This document shows, piece by piece, positions 1 to 7,155 of a DNA stretch of 48,003 bases. Positions within the stretch are counted from its first letter, which is position 1. Every line of letters starts with the position of its first letter. This stretch comes from an uncultured Winogradskyella sp. (GTDB taxonomy: Bacteria; Bacteroidota; Bacteroidia; Flavobacteriales; Flavobacteriaceae): positions 1 to 48,003 of the forward strand of contig NZ_CALGNH010000045.1 of assembly GCF_937958655.1 (NCBI RefSeq), read 5' to 3'. The notes beneath the pieces were generated by a model. The model worked only from the letters and a program-made list of their open reading frames with translations, had not been told where the DNA came from and made no database searches. The position numbers were made by a program, and so were the translations under genes.

Positions 1-182
1 TCAAAAGCAGCTTGTAGACTTACTAAAAGCTCTGGTGCAGAGGTGGCAAAAGAGACTACAGTCATACCAATTACTAGCTTAGAAATCTTTAGTTTAAAAG
101 ATAAACCTACTGATGCTCTTACCAAAAAATCACCACCAATTACTAACAACGTTAGACCTGCTATTACAAGAAATACACTCAT
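1..182 (-). CDS. Calcium/sodium antiporter, N-terminal fragment (runs off left edge)
   Basis: An open frame read leftward from an ATG at 180-182 gives about 60 residues before the window ends, so only the N-terminus is visible. The product starts MSVFLVIAGLTLLVIGGDFLVRA and later reads VVSFATSAPELLVSL. The hydrophobic helix with GGDFLVRA and the GTSAPEL-like segment (here ATSAPEL) are typical of the first alpha-repeat of the Na_Ca_ex family (YrbG-type, inner-membrane K+-dependent Na+/Ca2+ exchangers). In the family the acidic residue after the AP pair lines the ion path. The gene is divergent from the BlaI-type repressor, so the 164-bp gap carries both promoters. The assignment is good but rests on the first 60 residues only. 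Confidence 0.75.
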   Translation of the reverse strand, partial: MSVFLVIAGLTLLVIGGDFLVRASVGLSFKLKISKLVIGMTVVSFATSAPELLVSLQAAF

Positions 183-254
183 GAATGAATTAAATATTTA
201 GTCCTAAAATTTTATAAATGACTAAGATAACACTTCATTTTAAAAGCACTAAAC

Positions 255-314
255 AACTAATAATTTCGTTAAATAACTAACGAATTAGTTATATAACTAT
301 AAAAATAGTTATAT
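255..314. promoter_or_regulatory. Three tandem inverted-repeat operators upstream of the BlaI-type repressor
   Basis: Three copies of AACTA-N6-TAGTT lie in series: 255-270 (second half TCGTT, one mismatch), 275-290 (perfect, extended to a 7-bp stem at 274-291) and 295-310 (perfect, extended to a 10-bp stem at 291-314). Their centres are at about 262.5, 282.5 and 302.5, exactly 20 bp or roughly two helical turns apart. The last copy ends about 30 bp before the repressor ATG at 347. BlaI/MecI repressors are known to bind short inverted repeats as dimers and to repress their own genes, so these are the likely autoregulatory sites. The half-site is read from this sequence only. Confidence 0.6.
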
Positions 315-346
315 TTAAAATCAAACAGATAAATTCAAAGAAAATT

Positions 347-706
347 ATGCAGAAATTAACCTATAAAGAAGAACAAATAATGCATATTCTATGGAAGCTC
401 GAAAAAGCATTTGTAAAAGACGTGTTGGCAGTAATTGCAACCGACAAACCACATTACAACACCTTATCTACTGTAATAAGAAATTTGGAAGACAAAGGCT
501 ATGTTAGCTATAATGCTTACGGCAAAACACATCAGTACTACCCTATTGTCTCTAAAGAAGATTATAAAAAACGTTTTATGTCTACTGCTATTGAGAACTA
601 CTTTAATAACTCATATAAAAATGTAGTTTCCTTCTTTGCAAAAGAAGAAAAGATAAGCGTAGATGAATTAAAGGAAATCATACATCTCATCGAAAACAAT
701 ACATAA
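347..706 (+). CDS. BlaI/MecI/CopY-family transcriptional repressor
   Basis: A 119-aa cytoplasmic protein of normal family length. Residues about 3-70 form the winged-helix domain: LTYKEEQIMHILWKLEKAFVKDV corresponds to the usual 'E..iM..lW' opening, and YNTLSTVIRNLEDKGYVSY is the recognition helix and wing, where BlaI/MecI proteins have 'YsTV.t.l.rL..KG.v'. The C-terminal helices (about 75-119) would form the dimer and cleavage region. The stop is followed after 2 bp by the ATG of the M56 peptidase, so the two are co-transcribed as in blaI-blaR1 and mecI-mecR1. Family knowledge says the repressor is inactivated when the membrane peptidase is triggered. Nothing ties this pair to beta-lactams. 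The tandem operators upstream suggest autorepression. Confidence 0.9.
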   Translation: MQKLTYKEEQIMHILWKLEKAFVKDVLAVIATDKPHYNTLSTVIRNLEDKGYVSYNAYGKTHQYYPIVSKEDYKKRFMSTAIENYFNNSYKNVVSFFAKEEKISVDELKEIIHLIENNT

Positions 707-708
707 TT

Positions 709-2814
709 ATGGAATATTTACTAAAAGCATCTGCTGTAGTTTGCATTTTTTATTTGTGCTTCCAATTAGTATTAAAAGAAGAAACATTTTTTAACCATAA
801 CCGCTGGTTTTTATTATTGGGACTGGTTGTTGCTCTGGTTTTTCCTTTTATAGTTATTCCTGTTTACATTCCTATTGAAACTATGTCCTTACCTATATAC
901 TTGGTTGAACCGACAGAAAGTATTGCAAATTATACGCCTCAGAACATTGAACAACCTTTTAATTGGGTGTCTTTAATCCCAATTTTATACTTTATAGGGT
1001 TTGGTGTTTTATGTCTTCAGTTTTTGTTTCAGTTTGTAGCTCTTATTTTGTTGTTCATAAAGAATCCAAAGACTAAAGACGGTATTTATACCTACATTAA
1101 AATAAATCAAAATATATCACCTTTTTCATTTTTTAAATGGATTTTTTTTAATCCAAATAACTTTGATAAAGAAGAACTAGCGCTGATAATAACTCACGAA
1201 AAAGTACATGGTAACCAATTGCATTCTATAGATGTTTTATTTATACAATTAGCGTGTGTTCTATTTTGGTTCAACCCATTTATATGGTTGTACCGAAACA
1301 AAATACGCCAAAACCTAGAATATATTGCAGATAAGAAAACTCAAACCGTATTTAAAGACAATAAAGCATATCAGCATCTACTTTTAAAAACAAGCGTTAT
1401 AAATACTACCTTTTCATTATCTAATAATTTTTATAATTCACAAATCAAAAAACGAATCGTTATGTTACAAAAATCAAAATCGAATACTAACAGAAAATGG
1501 AGATATTTACTGAGTCTTCCTTTATTGGCTACTCTATTATTAAGCATGAATACTAAGGAAATTTATATACAATCAAAAACACCTCATAAATCATTTAATC
1601 CTGATGCTTTAAACCAGAAAGAAAAAAATCCGATAAGAGTTGTTTTCACAAAAGAAACAACAGATAATGAGTTAAAAAACATTAAAGCAGACTTAATGCG
1701 TAAGGGCATAACCATGACCATAAAAAAACTAAAGCGAAATAACAAAGGGTATATTATTGCAATTAATGTTGAATTTAAAACTGATACAAGTTCTGCTAAT
1801 TATAAGGCTACAGTAAAAAGTGGAATTAAATCATTTTACTTTAAAGTTGATGCTAATGGTAATTTTGGTGTTAGCATTATTAACGAAACTAAATTTGTAA
1901 TTGCTGAACCCTTGGTAACAAATGGTAAAAACAATGATACTTTAAACACAAAAACTAAGGTATTTGTCTTTAATGAAGACCAAACTGAAGCTATAATCTT
2001 AGACTCTACCCGTTCTAAAATATGGATTCAAAAACATAATGAAAATGTTGAAAATTTTAAAAAAACAATCACTAAAGATTCTGTTTATTTTAAAGCTATT
2101 GACTCTTCGGAAGTAATGCGATTAACTAAGGAAAAATCTAACATTTATTATGAAGATAATAGTAATACTAGTCAGCTTTACAATAATCCCAATGCACTTA
2201 CAAACCCAGGTCAGTTAAAACAAAAGAAATCTATTTATATAAACTCTGATAACACCGAACCTTTAATAATCCTAGACGGAAAGGTGCTAAAAAATCGTAA
2301 ACTCATGGATATTAATGCAGATAGCATAGAAAAAGTGGATGTATTAAAAGGAGACACTGCAACTAAGTTATATGGAGATAATGGAAAACATGGTGTCATT
2401 ATTATTACTAGTAAAAACAAAAAGAAACCTCTAACTTACATAAAAGTTAAAAAAGGCAAGACAAAAAAAGATGAGCCATGGAAAATAGGACGAATAGCGG
2501 TTACCAGTACATTTTACGAAGACGACAAAAACCCAAATAAAAATAGCCAACTCGCTTATATAAGCAAATACACTTCTGATGAGATATTAGATAGCCATAA
2601 GACCAACCTTAAAAAAATTGGATTAACAGTAAAATATTCTAAACTAAAAAGAAACAAAAAAGGTGAAATTACTAGAATTAAAATTTCTATTAAAAATGAA
2701 AAAAATTCTGAAAGTAGTACCACATGGCAAAACAATAATGGTATTGATGGTATAGAATTTGGTGAATCGAAAGGATCACTTATTGCAAGAACAAGTGATA
2801 TGAATAAAAACTAA
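709..2814 (+). CDS. BlaR1-like M56 zinc metallopeptidase with plug-like domain and duplicated C-terminal module
   Basis: A 701-aa integral membrane protein. Hydrophobic segments lie near residues 5-22, 32-52, 90-118 and 262-278. The zinc peptidase motif HEKVH is at 163-167 in the membrane domain, followed by the FWFNPFIWLYRNKIRQNLEYIAD stretch typical of M56 enzymes (the downstream E is the presumed third zinc ligand). After the last helix there is no penicillin-binding domain. Instead residues about 505-570 resemble a TonB-receptor plug segment (ILDGKVL, then IEKVDVLKGD, LYGDNGKHGVIIIT). Two similar modules lie at about 306-385 and 593-690, both with a KLKRN.KG core. Bacteroidota M56 proteins with plug-like tails are known. 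The role is presumed to be an envelope sensor that relieves repression by the upstream BlaI-type protein; the signal is unknown. Confidence 0.85.
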   Translation: MEYLLKASAVVCIFYLCFQLVLKEETFFNHNRWFLLLGLVVALVFPFIVIPVYIPIETMSLPIYLVEPTESIANYTPQNIEQPFNWVSLIPILYFIGFGVLCLQFLFQFVALILLFIKNPKTKDGIYTYIKINQNISPFSFFKWIFFNPNNFDKEELALIITHEKVHGNQLHSIDVLFIQLACVLFWFNPFIWLYRNKIRQNLEYIADKKTQTVFKDNKAYQHLLLKTSVINTTFSLSNNFYNSQIKKRIVMLQKSKSNTNRKWRYLLSLPLLATLLLSMNTKEIYIQSKTPHKSFNPDALNQKEKNPIRVVFTKETTDNELKNIKADLMRKGITMTIKKLKRNNKGYIIAINVEFKTDTSSANYKATVKSGIKSFYFKVDANGNFGVSIINETKFVIAEPLVTNGKNNDTLNTKTKVFVFNEDQTEAIILDSTRSKIWIQKHNENVENFKKTITKDSVYFKAIDSSEVMRLTKEKSNIYYEDNSNTSQLYNNPNALTNPGQLKQKKSIYINSDNTEPLIILDGKVLKNRKLMDINADSIEKVDVLKGDTATKLYGDNGKHGVIIITSKNKKKPLTYIKVKKGKTKKDEPWKIGRIAVTSTFYEDDKNPNKNSQLAYISKYTSDEILDSHKTNLKKIGLTVKYSKLKRNKKGEITRIKISIKNEKNSESSTTWQNNNGIDGIEFGESKGSLIARTSDMNKN

Positions 2815-2852
2815 GTTTCATATAATTAAAAACGAAAAAGAAGCTGAAAGAT

Positions 2853-2979
2853 GCTGTCTGAAAAGTCAATAAAATTCTAAACTGTCACATTGAGTGTAGT
2901 CCACATGCTCTTAAAATCAATATTTTATATTTCTCTACTACGCTCGAAATGACAGAAAAGAGTACTTTTTAGACAGGCT
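2853..2979. repeat. Long imperfect palindromic intergenic element (REP/MITE-like)
   Basis: The gap between the M56 gene and the convergent endonuclease gene can fold on itself. The outer arms are GCTGTCTGAAAAGT at about 2853-2866 and its near-complement ACTTTTTAGACAGGC ending near 2979. The inner arms are CTGTCACATTGAGTGTAG near 2882 and CTACGCTCGAAATGACAG ending near 2955. The inner-arm sequence resembles the 'TGTCATTTCGAGCGTAGTCGAG' palindromic repeat that is dispersed between genes in many flavobacterial genomes (recognised from memory). It may also act as a bidirectional terminator, since both neighbours end here. Only one copy lies in the window, so dispersal cannot be tested. Confidence 0.6.
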
Positions 2980-2999
2980 CTTTTCTTCATGGCTTGTAA

Positions 3000-4955
3000 T
3001 TAGTTGATAACGACTTTTCGAAATACTGCAGCATTTTTCTGAGTAATCTTTAGTAAATATAAACCCGAAGCCAAATCAATATCAATATAACCTTGGACAT
3101 TATAATAACGCTTTAACGCTTTACCTTCAATAGAAAGCACCTCTATGTTAACTAAATCTGAAGTTTTAAAATAAAGCTTACCTGCCGTAGGGTTTGGATG
3201 TATAGATATGTGCTGCAATTCACTTTCATTCAAATTTAGTGATTGATCCCATACTTCACCAACGTTATTTCCCCAAATGTATTCTACCAACAATGGTTCA
3301 TCAATAAATGGATTTCTGTTAAACTGCCAATTATAAATGACATTATTGCGATTCATTTCAAAATCATCTGGTGGGTCATTTCTATGCCAATCTAAAAGTG
3401 TTTCTAAATCACCCAATTGCCCTGTGGTATTTGGAAATCCGTTAACTACCTCCAAGCCATTGTATCTAATTTCCATATACAAAACACTACGCGCAACATC
3501 TCCTCTAAAGCTTCCTAAGGTTCCATTAGGGCCTACGTACTGTCCGTAATGTTGATTTCCTCTAGAACTATTTTCGGCGGCATCCGCAGCTCTTAAAGCA
3601 TGTGCATCAGAGTTTCCATGGCGGAGCGAATCTGCCTCAGTCGTCCAAAAAACCTCTATTCCGTCTGCGATCTCATCCTCTTCAATATCATTAAACCCAC
3701 CTCTAGATCTGGGAAAAGTATGTTCACGATTCCATTTACCTGAATTATCGCTTGAGGTTTGTAAATCTAACTTTGGTCTACCTTCTTCTTTATACACCAA
3801 CCAAACCTGGTTACTATTCTCTGGGTTTTGATCTGCCTCTAATAAAATATCTATAACATCGGCATAGGTCTGCGCTCTCACGGTTACAGGGTCTGCCACA
3901 ATATCTTGCAAGGCTTGTCTTAAATCTGCAGCTGCCAACCCATTTAGACTATTATAATAATCGTTTGGTTGCGTACTTTGTACAATACCAACCGTTGGGT
4001 TTATAGGTGTTCCCCAAGGTGCCATCGTAAAATCATTATCTACTACCCTTACCTCAACAAAATTATTGGATGGTACAAAAGGTTCAACCAAATCTGTAAA
4101 CTGAAGTTGAATAACTTCATCTCCTTCATCCTCAGCATCATCTACTAAGTTTATTGTTGTACTCGTTGTGTTGCTTCCATTAGAAATGGTAAGACTAGTG
4201 TTACCTGTAAAGTCAGCAGCATTAAAACCAAAATTATTCAGACTAATGGTAAAGTTTAAATCTGATGTTACTATTGATTCTGAAGTCAAAACAACATTAA
4301 AACTACTACCCTCATCATATAGAATCTCTGTTACGGAAATTGAAATAGGATTAATTGCGATACCAGAACCATCATTCTCTCTGCGAGGCGTGGGTGTTGC
4401 AGTTGTAAAAGTTTCGTTATCCATAGTATCTACAAATCGTTGAATAGATCTGGGGTTTGCATTTGTGCCGTTATCATTATACTGAATGGTTTCGCCCATT
4501 AAACTTAACAACATCGTATCCTCGGCATCGTTAGTACCATATACTAAAGCATCTATAAGATTTGTTTGCGTGGCTAAAGTGCCCTCCGGAAAGTCATTTA
4601 CACTAGCCTCATATATACCAACAGCATCAGCTCCATTCTGTATTACATTTTCTGATATTAAAATTTGAGGAAAAGGTGAAACACCCTCACTTCCTATAAC
4701 TAATAACCCATTGTTATCGGTAATATAACCACTTAAATCTATGACTAAATAACTAGAATCTGCACCATTTGAAGAACCGTTAAAGAAAACTAAAATATAG
4801 CCATCTGTAGAAAAATTTGGGATCTCTGATTTAATTTCAATAAACTCTGCTGTATCGGTACTTGGAGAATCTGGATCAAATTCATTAATCACTAAAACCT
4901 GTGACCAAGCTAAAGTTGTGAAGACTATAAGCGTAAAAAATAACAAGCTTTTCAT
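3000..4955 (-). CDS. Secreted multidomain endonuclease I-type nuclease with T9SS sorting domain
   Basis: The frame extends to a TTG at 5018, but the ATG 21 codons in is chosen because it opens a clear signal peptide (MKSLLFFTLIVFTTLAWSQ), giving about 651 aa. Order of parts: signal 1-19; a lamin-tail-like beta domain about 20-150 (LVINEFDPDS, AEFIEIKS); a Calx-beta-like domain about 195-290 (TEILYDEGSSFNVVL, DDAEDEGDEVIQLQF); an endonuclease I domain about 320-565 with WNREHTFPRSRGG (E411, H412) and DSDAHALRAAD-like NSDAHALR; and a C-terminal type A T9SS sorting domain (ISIHPNPTAGKLYF to the end). Endonuclease I enzymes cut DNA or RNA nonspecifically at a His-metal site. The likely role is extracellular nucleic acid scavenging. 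It is monocistronic and convergent with the M56 gene. Confidence 0.85.
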   Translation of the reverse strand: MKSLLFFTLIVFTTLAWSQVLVINEFDPDSPSTDTAEFIEIKSEIPNFSTDGYILVFFNGSSNGADSSYLVIDLSGYITDNNGLLVIGSEGVSPFPQILISENVIQNGADAVGIYEASVNDFPEGTLATQTNLIDALVYGTNDAEDTMLLSLMGETIQYNDNGTNANPRSIQRFVDTMDNETFTTATPTPRRENDGSGIAINPISISVTEILYDEGSSFNVVLTSESIVTSDLNFTISLNNFGFNAADFTGNTSLTISNGSNTTSTTINLVDDAEDEGDEVIQLQFTDLVEPFVPSNNFVEVRVVDNDFTMAPWGTPINPTVGIVQSTQPNDYYNSLNGLAAADLRQALQDIVADPVTVRAQTYADVIDILLEADQNPENSNQVWLVYKEEGRPKLDLQTSSDNSGKWNREHTFPRSRGGFNDIEEDEIADGIEVFWTTEADSLRHGNSDAHALRAADAAENSSRGNQHYGQYVGPNGTLGSFRGDVARSVLYMEIRYNGLEVVNGFPNTTGQLGDLETLLDWHRNDPPDDFEMNRNNVIYNWQFNRNPFIDEPLLVEYIWGNNVGEVWDQSLNLNESELQHISIHPNPTAGKLYFKTSDLVNIEVLSIEGKALKRYYNVQGYIDIDLASGLYLLKITQKNAAVFRKVVIN

Positions 4956-5018
4956 ATACAACGTTTTTACAAAGATAAATTTAAAATTATACCCTAAAAT
5001 TAAAGTTTTTAAAGCCAA

Positions 5019-5384
5019 ATTAAATCTAAAAATAGCATCTAAAACAAAATAACTTTTATCAGCGATATAAACACCCAGAAAAGATGAAATGCTCTTAAAA
5101 TGACGTTCTTAAGACCAATCGCCTCTACATATTATAAAATACTTTTAAAAATGCCCTTCAAAACTTTATAAGTGTAATATTTTATTTGTTTTATTATTAC
5201 AATTATAAATACAAATTAAGGAAAGTCACAAAAATTAGTAATCATTATGATTTTTTTACTTATAACTTTAAATTCAAATTCATCGATTTTATAAAAATCG
5301 TTTGGAAAATTATTTGTTGTGGATATATATTGAAAACTCAATCAATAAATTAAAACAAATTATTAACCTCTAAACCAAAACATT
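5019..5384. other. Intergenic stretch without a convincing gene
   Basis: About 365 bp of very AT-rich DNA upstream of the endonuclease gene. No convincing open frame or RNA gene is visible. The right end (about 5295-5335), with TTTGG at 5301-5305 and TATATATTG near 5324-5332, is a weak promoter candidate for the small transcript that follows. The match to the Bacteroidota TTTG/TAnnTTTG pattern is imperfect. Confidence 0.4.
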
Positions 5385-5435
5385 ATGATGACATTAGCTA
5401 AATTGATTATTGATATTATTTTTTCAATATTCTAA
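5385..5435 (+). CDS. Possible 16-aa hydrophobic peptide
   Basis: A very short frame with two adjacent ATG codons encodes MMTLAKLIIDIIFSIF and stops at 5433-5435. It would be a single amphipathic or membrane-inserting helix. It sits at the start of a region that ends in a strong terminator hairpin (5490-5540), so a transcript of roughly 200 nt carrying this peptide, or a noncoding RNA of the same extent, is possible. No family is recognised. The evidence is only the hydrophobic pattern and the flanking hairpins, so chance is a real alternative. Confidence 0.3.
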   Translation: MMTLAKLIIDIIFSIF

Positions 5436-5489
5436 ATTAAATTCAATCTGCACACCTGTACTTAAAGCTTAAGTGTGCAAACCAAAAAA

Positions 5490-5540
5490 AGTAAAACTTT
5501 GTTTAATCCTGAGACGTCAGGAAAGTTTTACTATTTTTAT
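5490..5540 (+). terminator. Rho-independent terminator of the small transcript
   Basis: The outer stem AGTAAAACTT (5490-5499) pairs perfectly with AAGTTTTACT (5523-5532). An inner stem CCTGA/TCAGG tightens the loop, and ATTTTTAT follows. Another imperfect hairpin (TGCACAC...GTGTGCA, about 5450-5477) lies just upstream. No annotated gene on the + strand precedes it except the possible 16-aa peptide, which argues that something short is transcribed here. Confidence 0.7.
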
Positions 5541-5592
5541 AACAAATTGTAAACTTAGTTCTAACCCTAGTTTATTTGCTGACTAAAAGAAA

Positions 5593-5745
5593 ATGAAAAC
5601 TGCCTTTTTTAAGACAATAGCCAAGTTAAATAAGATTATCTTTCCCTGTTACTCAAAGAAACAGTTAGACTTAAGCAATGCTACTAAAATACAGCTTGCC
5701 ATAATTGGCTGGCGTGCTTTTGTTACTAAAAACGCACTGGGCTAA
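5593..5745 (+). CDS. Conserved small flavobacterial protein (50 aa), function unknown
   Basis: An ATG at 5593 opens a 50-codon frame starting MKTAFFKTIAKLNKIIFPCYSKK and ending IQLAIIGWRAFVTKNALG, with a stop at 5743-5745. The pattern of a basic amphipathic N-terminus, a 'DL..A.K.QLA.IGWR..VT..AL' C-terminus and about 50 aa matches a small protein recalled from many Flavobacteriaceae, sometimes mislabelled as an SsrA-binding protein although it lacks the SmpB fold. It has no signal peptide and is basic, so it is probably cytoplasmic. It is followed directly by a hairpin terminator at 5749-5776. A real gene is likely; its function is not known. Confidence 0.65.
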   Translation: MKTAFFKTIAKLNKIIFPCYSKKQLDLSNATKIQLAIIGWRAFVTKNALG

Positions 5746-5748
5746 AAA

Positions 5749-5776
5749 AAAGACTACCAAATAAATGATAGTCTTT
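5749..5776. terminator. Bidirectional terminator between the 50-aa gene and the GH10 gene
   Basis: AAAGACTA (5749-5756) pairs with TAGTCTTT (5769-5776), a perfect 8-bp stem with a 12-nt loop. Runs of A on the left and T-rich sequence on the right would give uridine tracts in both directions. It lies between the + strand small gene and the - strand GH10 gene. Confidence 0.6.
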
Positions 5777-5800
5777 ATGATTTAATACTTTCTTAAAATC

Positions 5801-7138
5801 TTAATTACTTAGGGCTTCTATAAAACCATCATGAGCTGGTTTGGTAGTAAAGTCGTTGTTGTATAGTAATGGCCAATCTGGTTGTCCCCAAAAGTCCACT
5901 AACCACGTTTCACTATCTCTTAAGCCCCAAACGGTAAGTGCAAATTTATTTTGATTAGGAATAGCGTCATATATCTCTACAACCTCTCTCACTTTATTAC
6001 GTTGCTCTATGGCTCTAGCCTCTGTTAGTTGTGATATATCGTTACCAGGATTTACTCTCACATCGAGTTCAGAAAAATGCATCTTTAAACCTCTAGACAC
6101 TGTTCCATTTACCACACTTTGGATTTGAGATGCAGAAGGAAAATAAATATCTATATGCATTTGTGCACCTACACCATCAATTAACCCTTGAGCCATTAAA
6201 TCATCTACAATACTAAACATCGTAGCTTGTTTATTTGTATCAAAGGTGATGTTATAGTCATTATAAAACAATAAAATGTTAGGATCTGCATTTCTTGCAA
6301 ACTGATAACATTTAGCAATATAATCGTCTCCCATACGCGTTCTAAAAACAGAGTTTCTTAACGCACCTGTATTATCTTCAATCGCCTCATTTACAACGTC
6401 CCAAGACCTTATTGTACCAGAATATCTTGTGACTACTGTTGTAATATAATCCTCAATCATAGTCTCAAATTCTTCATCTGTACCAGTAAAGTTTTCTACC
6501 CAGTCTGGCACGGAATTATGCCATATGAGCGTATGTCCATGAATATCCATGTCATTAGCCACACCGTAATTAACAATAGCATCTGCCGCAGTAAAATCAT
6601 AGGTGCCTTGCGAAGGATACATGATATTCATTTTCATTTCAAACTCAGCCGTAAGATTGTTAAAGTCACTTTTCAAAATTTCGTCGTGCTCATCAGTTAA
6701 TCGACTAGCTTGTACTGCCATACCAATAGAAAATGAATTTGTTGCATCTTTAAGATTAGCAACTGGCGGAGTTACAACAACACCATCGTCTACAATAACC
6801 GTATCGCTAATTTCTACATTACCGTTAGGCCCTTGTATTATTAATGAAACCTGGTATTCACCAGAAGCACCGTACGTGTGCGTGGCACTACCCGAAACGT
6901 CTTGTTGTAAGGGTCCACCTTGTCTAAATTGCCAAAAACTGGTTAAACCATTTGCACCTGTAGAGGTATTTACAACGTTTATGGTAAGCGGATTTTGTTC
7001 AGAAATAGTTAGTTCAAAAGACGGTACAATTGTTGTTGCAGCATTACCACCTCCATCATCTTCTGTTTGGCAAGCAAAAAATGTAACAATGGCCATCAAT
7101 AAGATGTAACTGTAACTGTGTTTCATTAAATTTTTCAT
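5801..7138 (-). CDS. GH10 endo-beta-1,4-xylanase lipoprotein with PKD-like domain
   Basis: 445 aa. The N-terminus is a lipoprotein signal with lipobox FFAC (Cys about 23) and an acidic-glycine linker, so the enzyme is probably surface anchored. Residues about 38-120 look like a PKD-type beta domain (ATHTYGASGEYQVSLII). The GH10 barrel fills about 128-445: GHTLIWHNSVPDW is the family's conserved beta-3 segment, WDVVNEAIED carries the acid/base E251 and MHFSELDVRVN carries the nucleophile E357; TVWGLRDSETWL is the conserved C-terminal motif. GH10 enzymes cut beta-1,4-xylan internally with retention. The gene starts 17 bp after the GH3 stop, so the two form an operon. Both catalytic residues are present, so activity is expected. 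Confidence 0.93.
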   Translation of the reverse strand: MKNLMKHSYSYILLMAIVTFFACQTEDDGGGNAATTIVPSFELTISEQNPLTINVVNTSTGANGLTSFWQFRQGGPLQQDVSGSATHTYGASGEYQVSLIIQGPNGNVEISDTVIVDDGVVVTPPVANLKDATNSFSIGMAVQASRLTDEHDEILKSDFNNLTAEFEMKMNIMYPSQGTYDFTAADAIVNYGVANDMDIHGHTLIWHNSVPDWVENFTGTDEEFETMIEDYITTVVTRYSGTIRSWDVVNEAIEDNTGALRNSVFRTRMGDDYIAKCYQFARNADPNILLFYNDYNITFDTNKQATMFSIVDDLMAQGLIDGVGAQMHIDIYFPSASQIQSVVNGTVSRGLKMHFSELDVRVNPGNDISQLTEARAIEQRNKVREVVEIYDAIPNQNKFALTVWGLRDSETWLVDFWGQPDWPLLYNNDFTTKPAHDGFIEALSN

Positions 7139-7155
7139 AGCAAATTAATTTTAGT

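Noticed and set aside
347..2814. Beta-lactam resistance system
   Set aside because: The repressor-peptidase pair is of the BlaI/BlaR1 type, but there is no penicillin-binding sensor domain and no beta-lactamase nearby.
4956..5018. N-terminal extension of the endonuclease protein from a TTG at 5018
   Set aside because: It adds 21 residues before a textbook signal peptide that begins at an ATG; signal peptides should be at the very N-terminus.
6603..7109. 168-aa plus-strand frame inside the GH10 gene
   Set aside because: It is antisense to a gene with clear catalytic motifs and has no protein-like features of its own.
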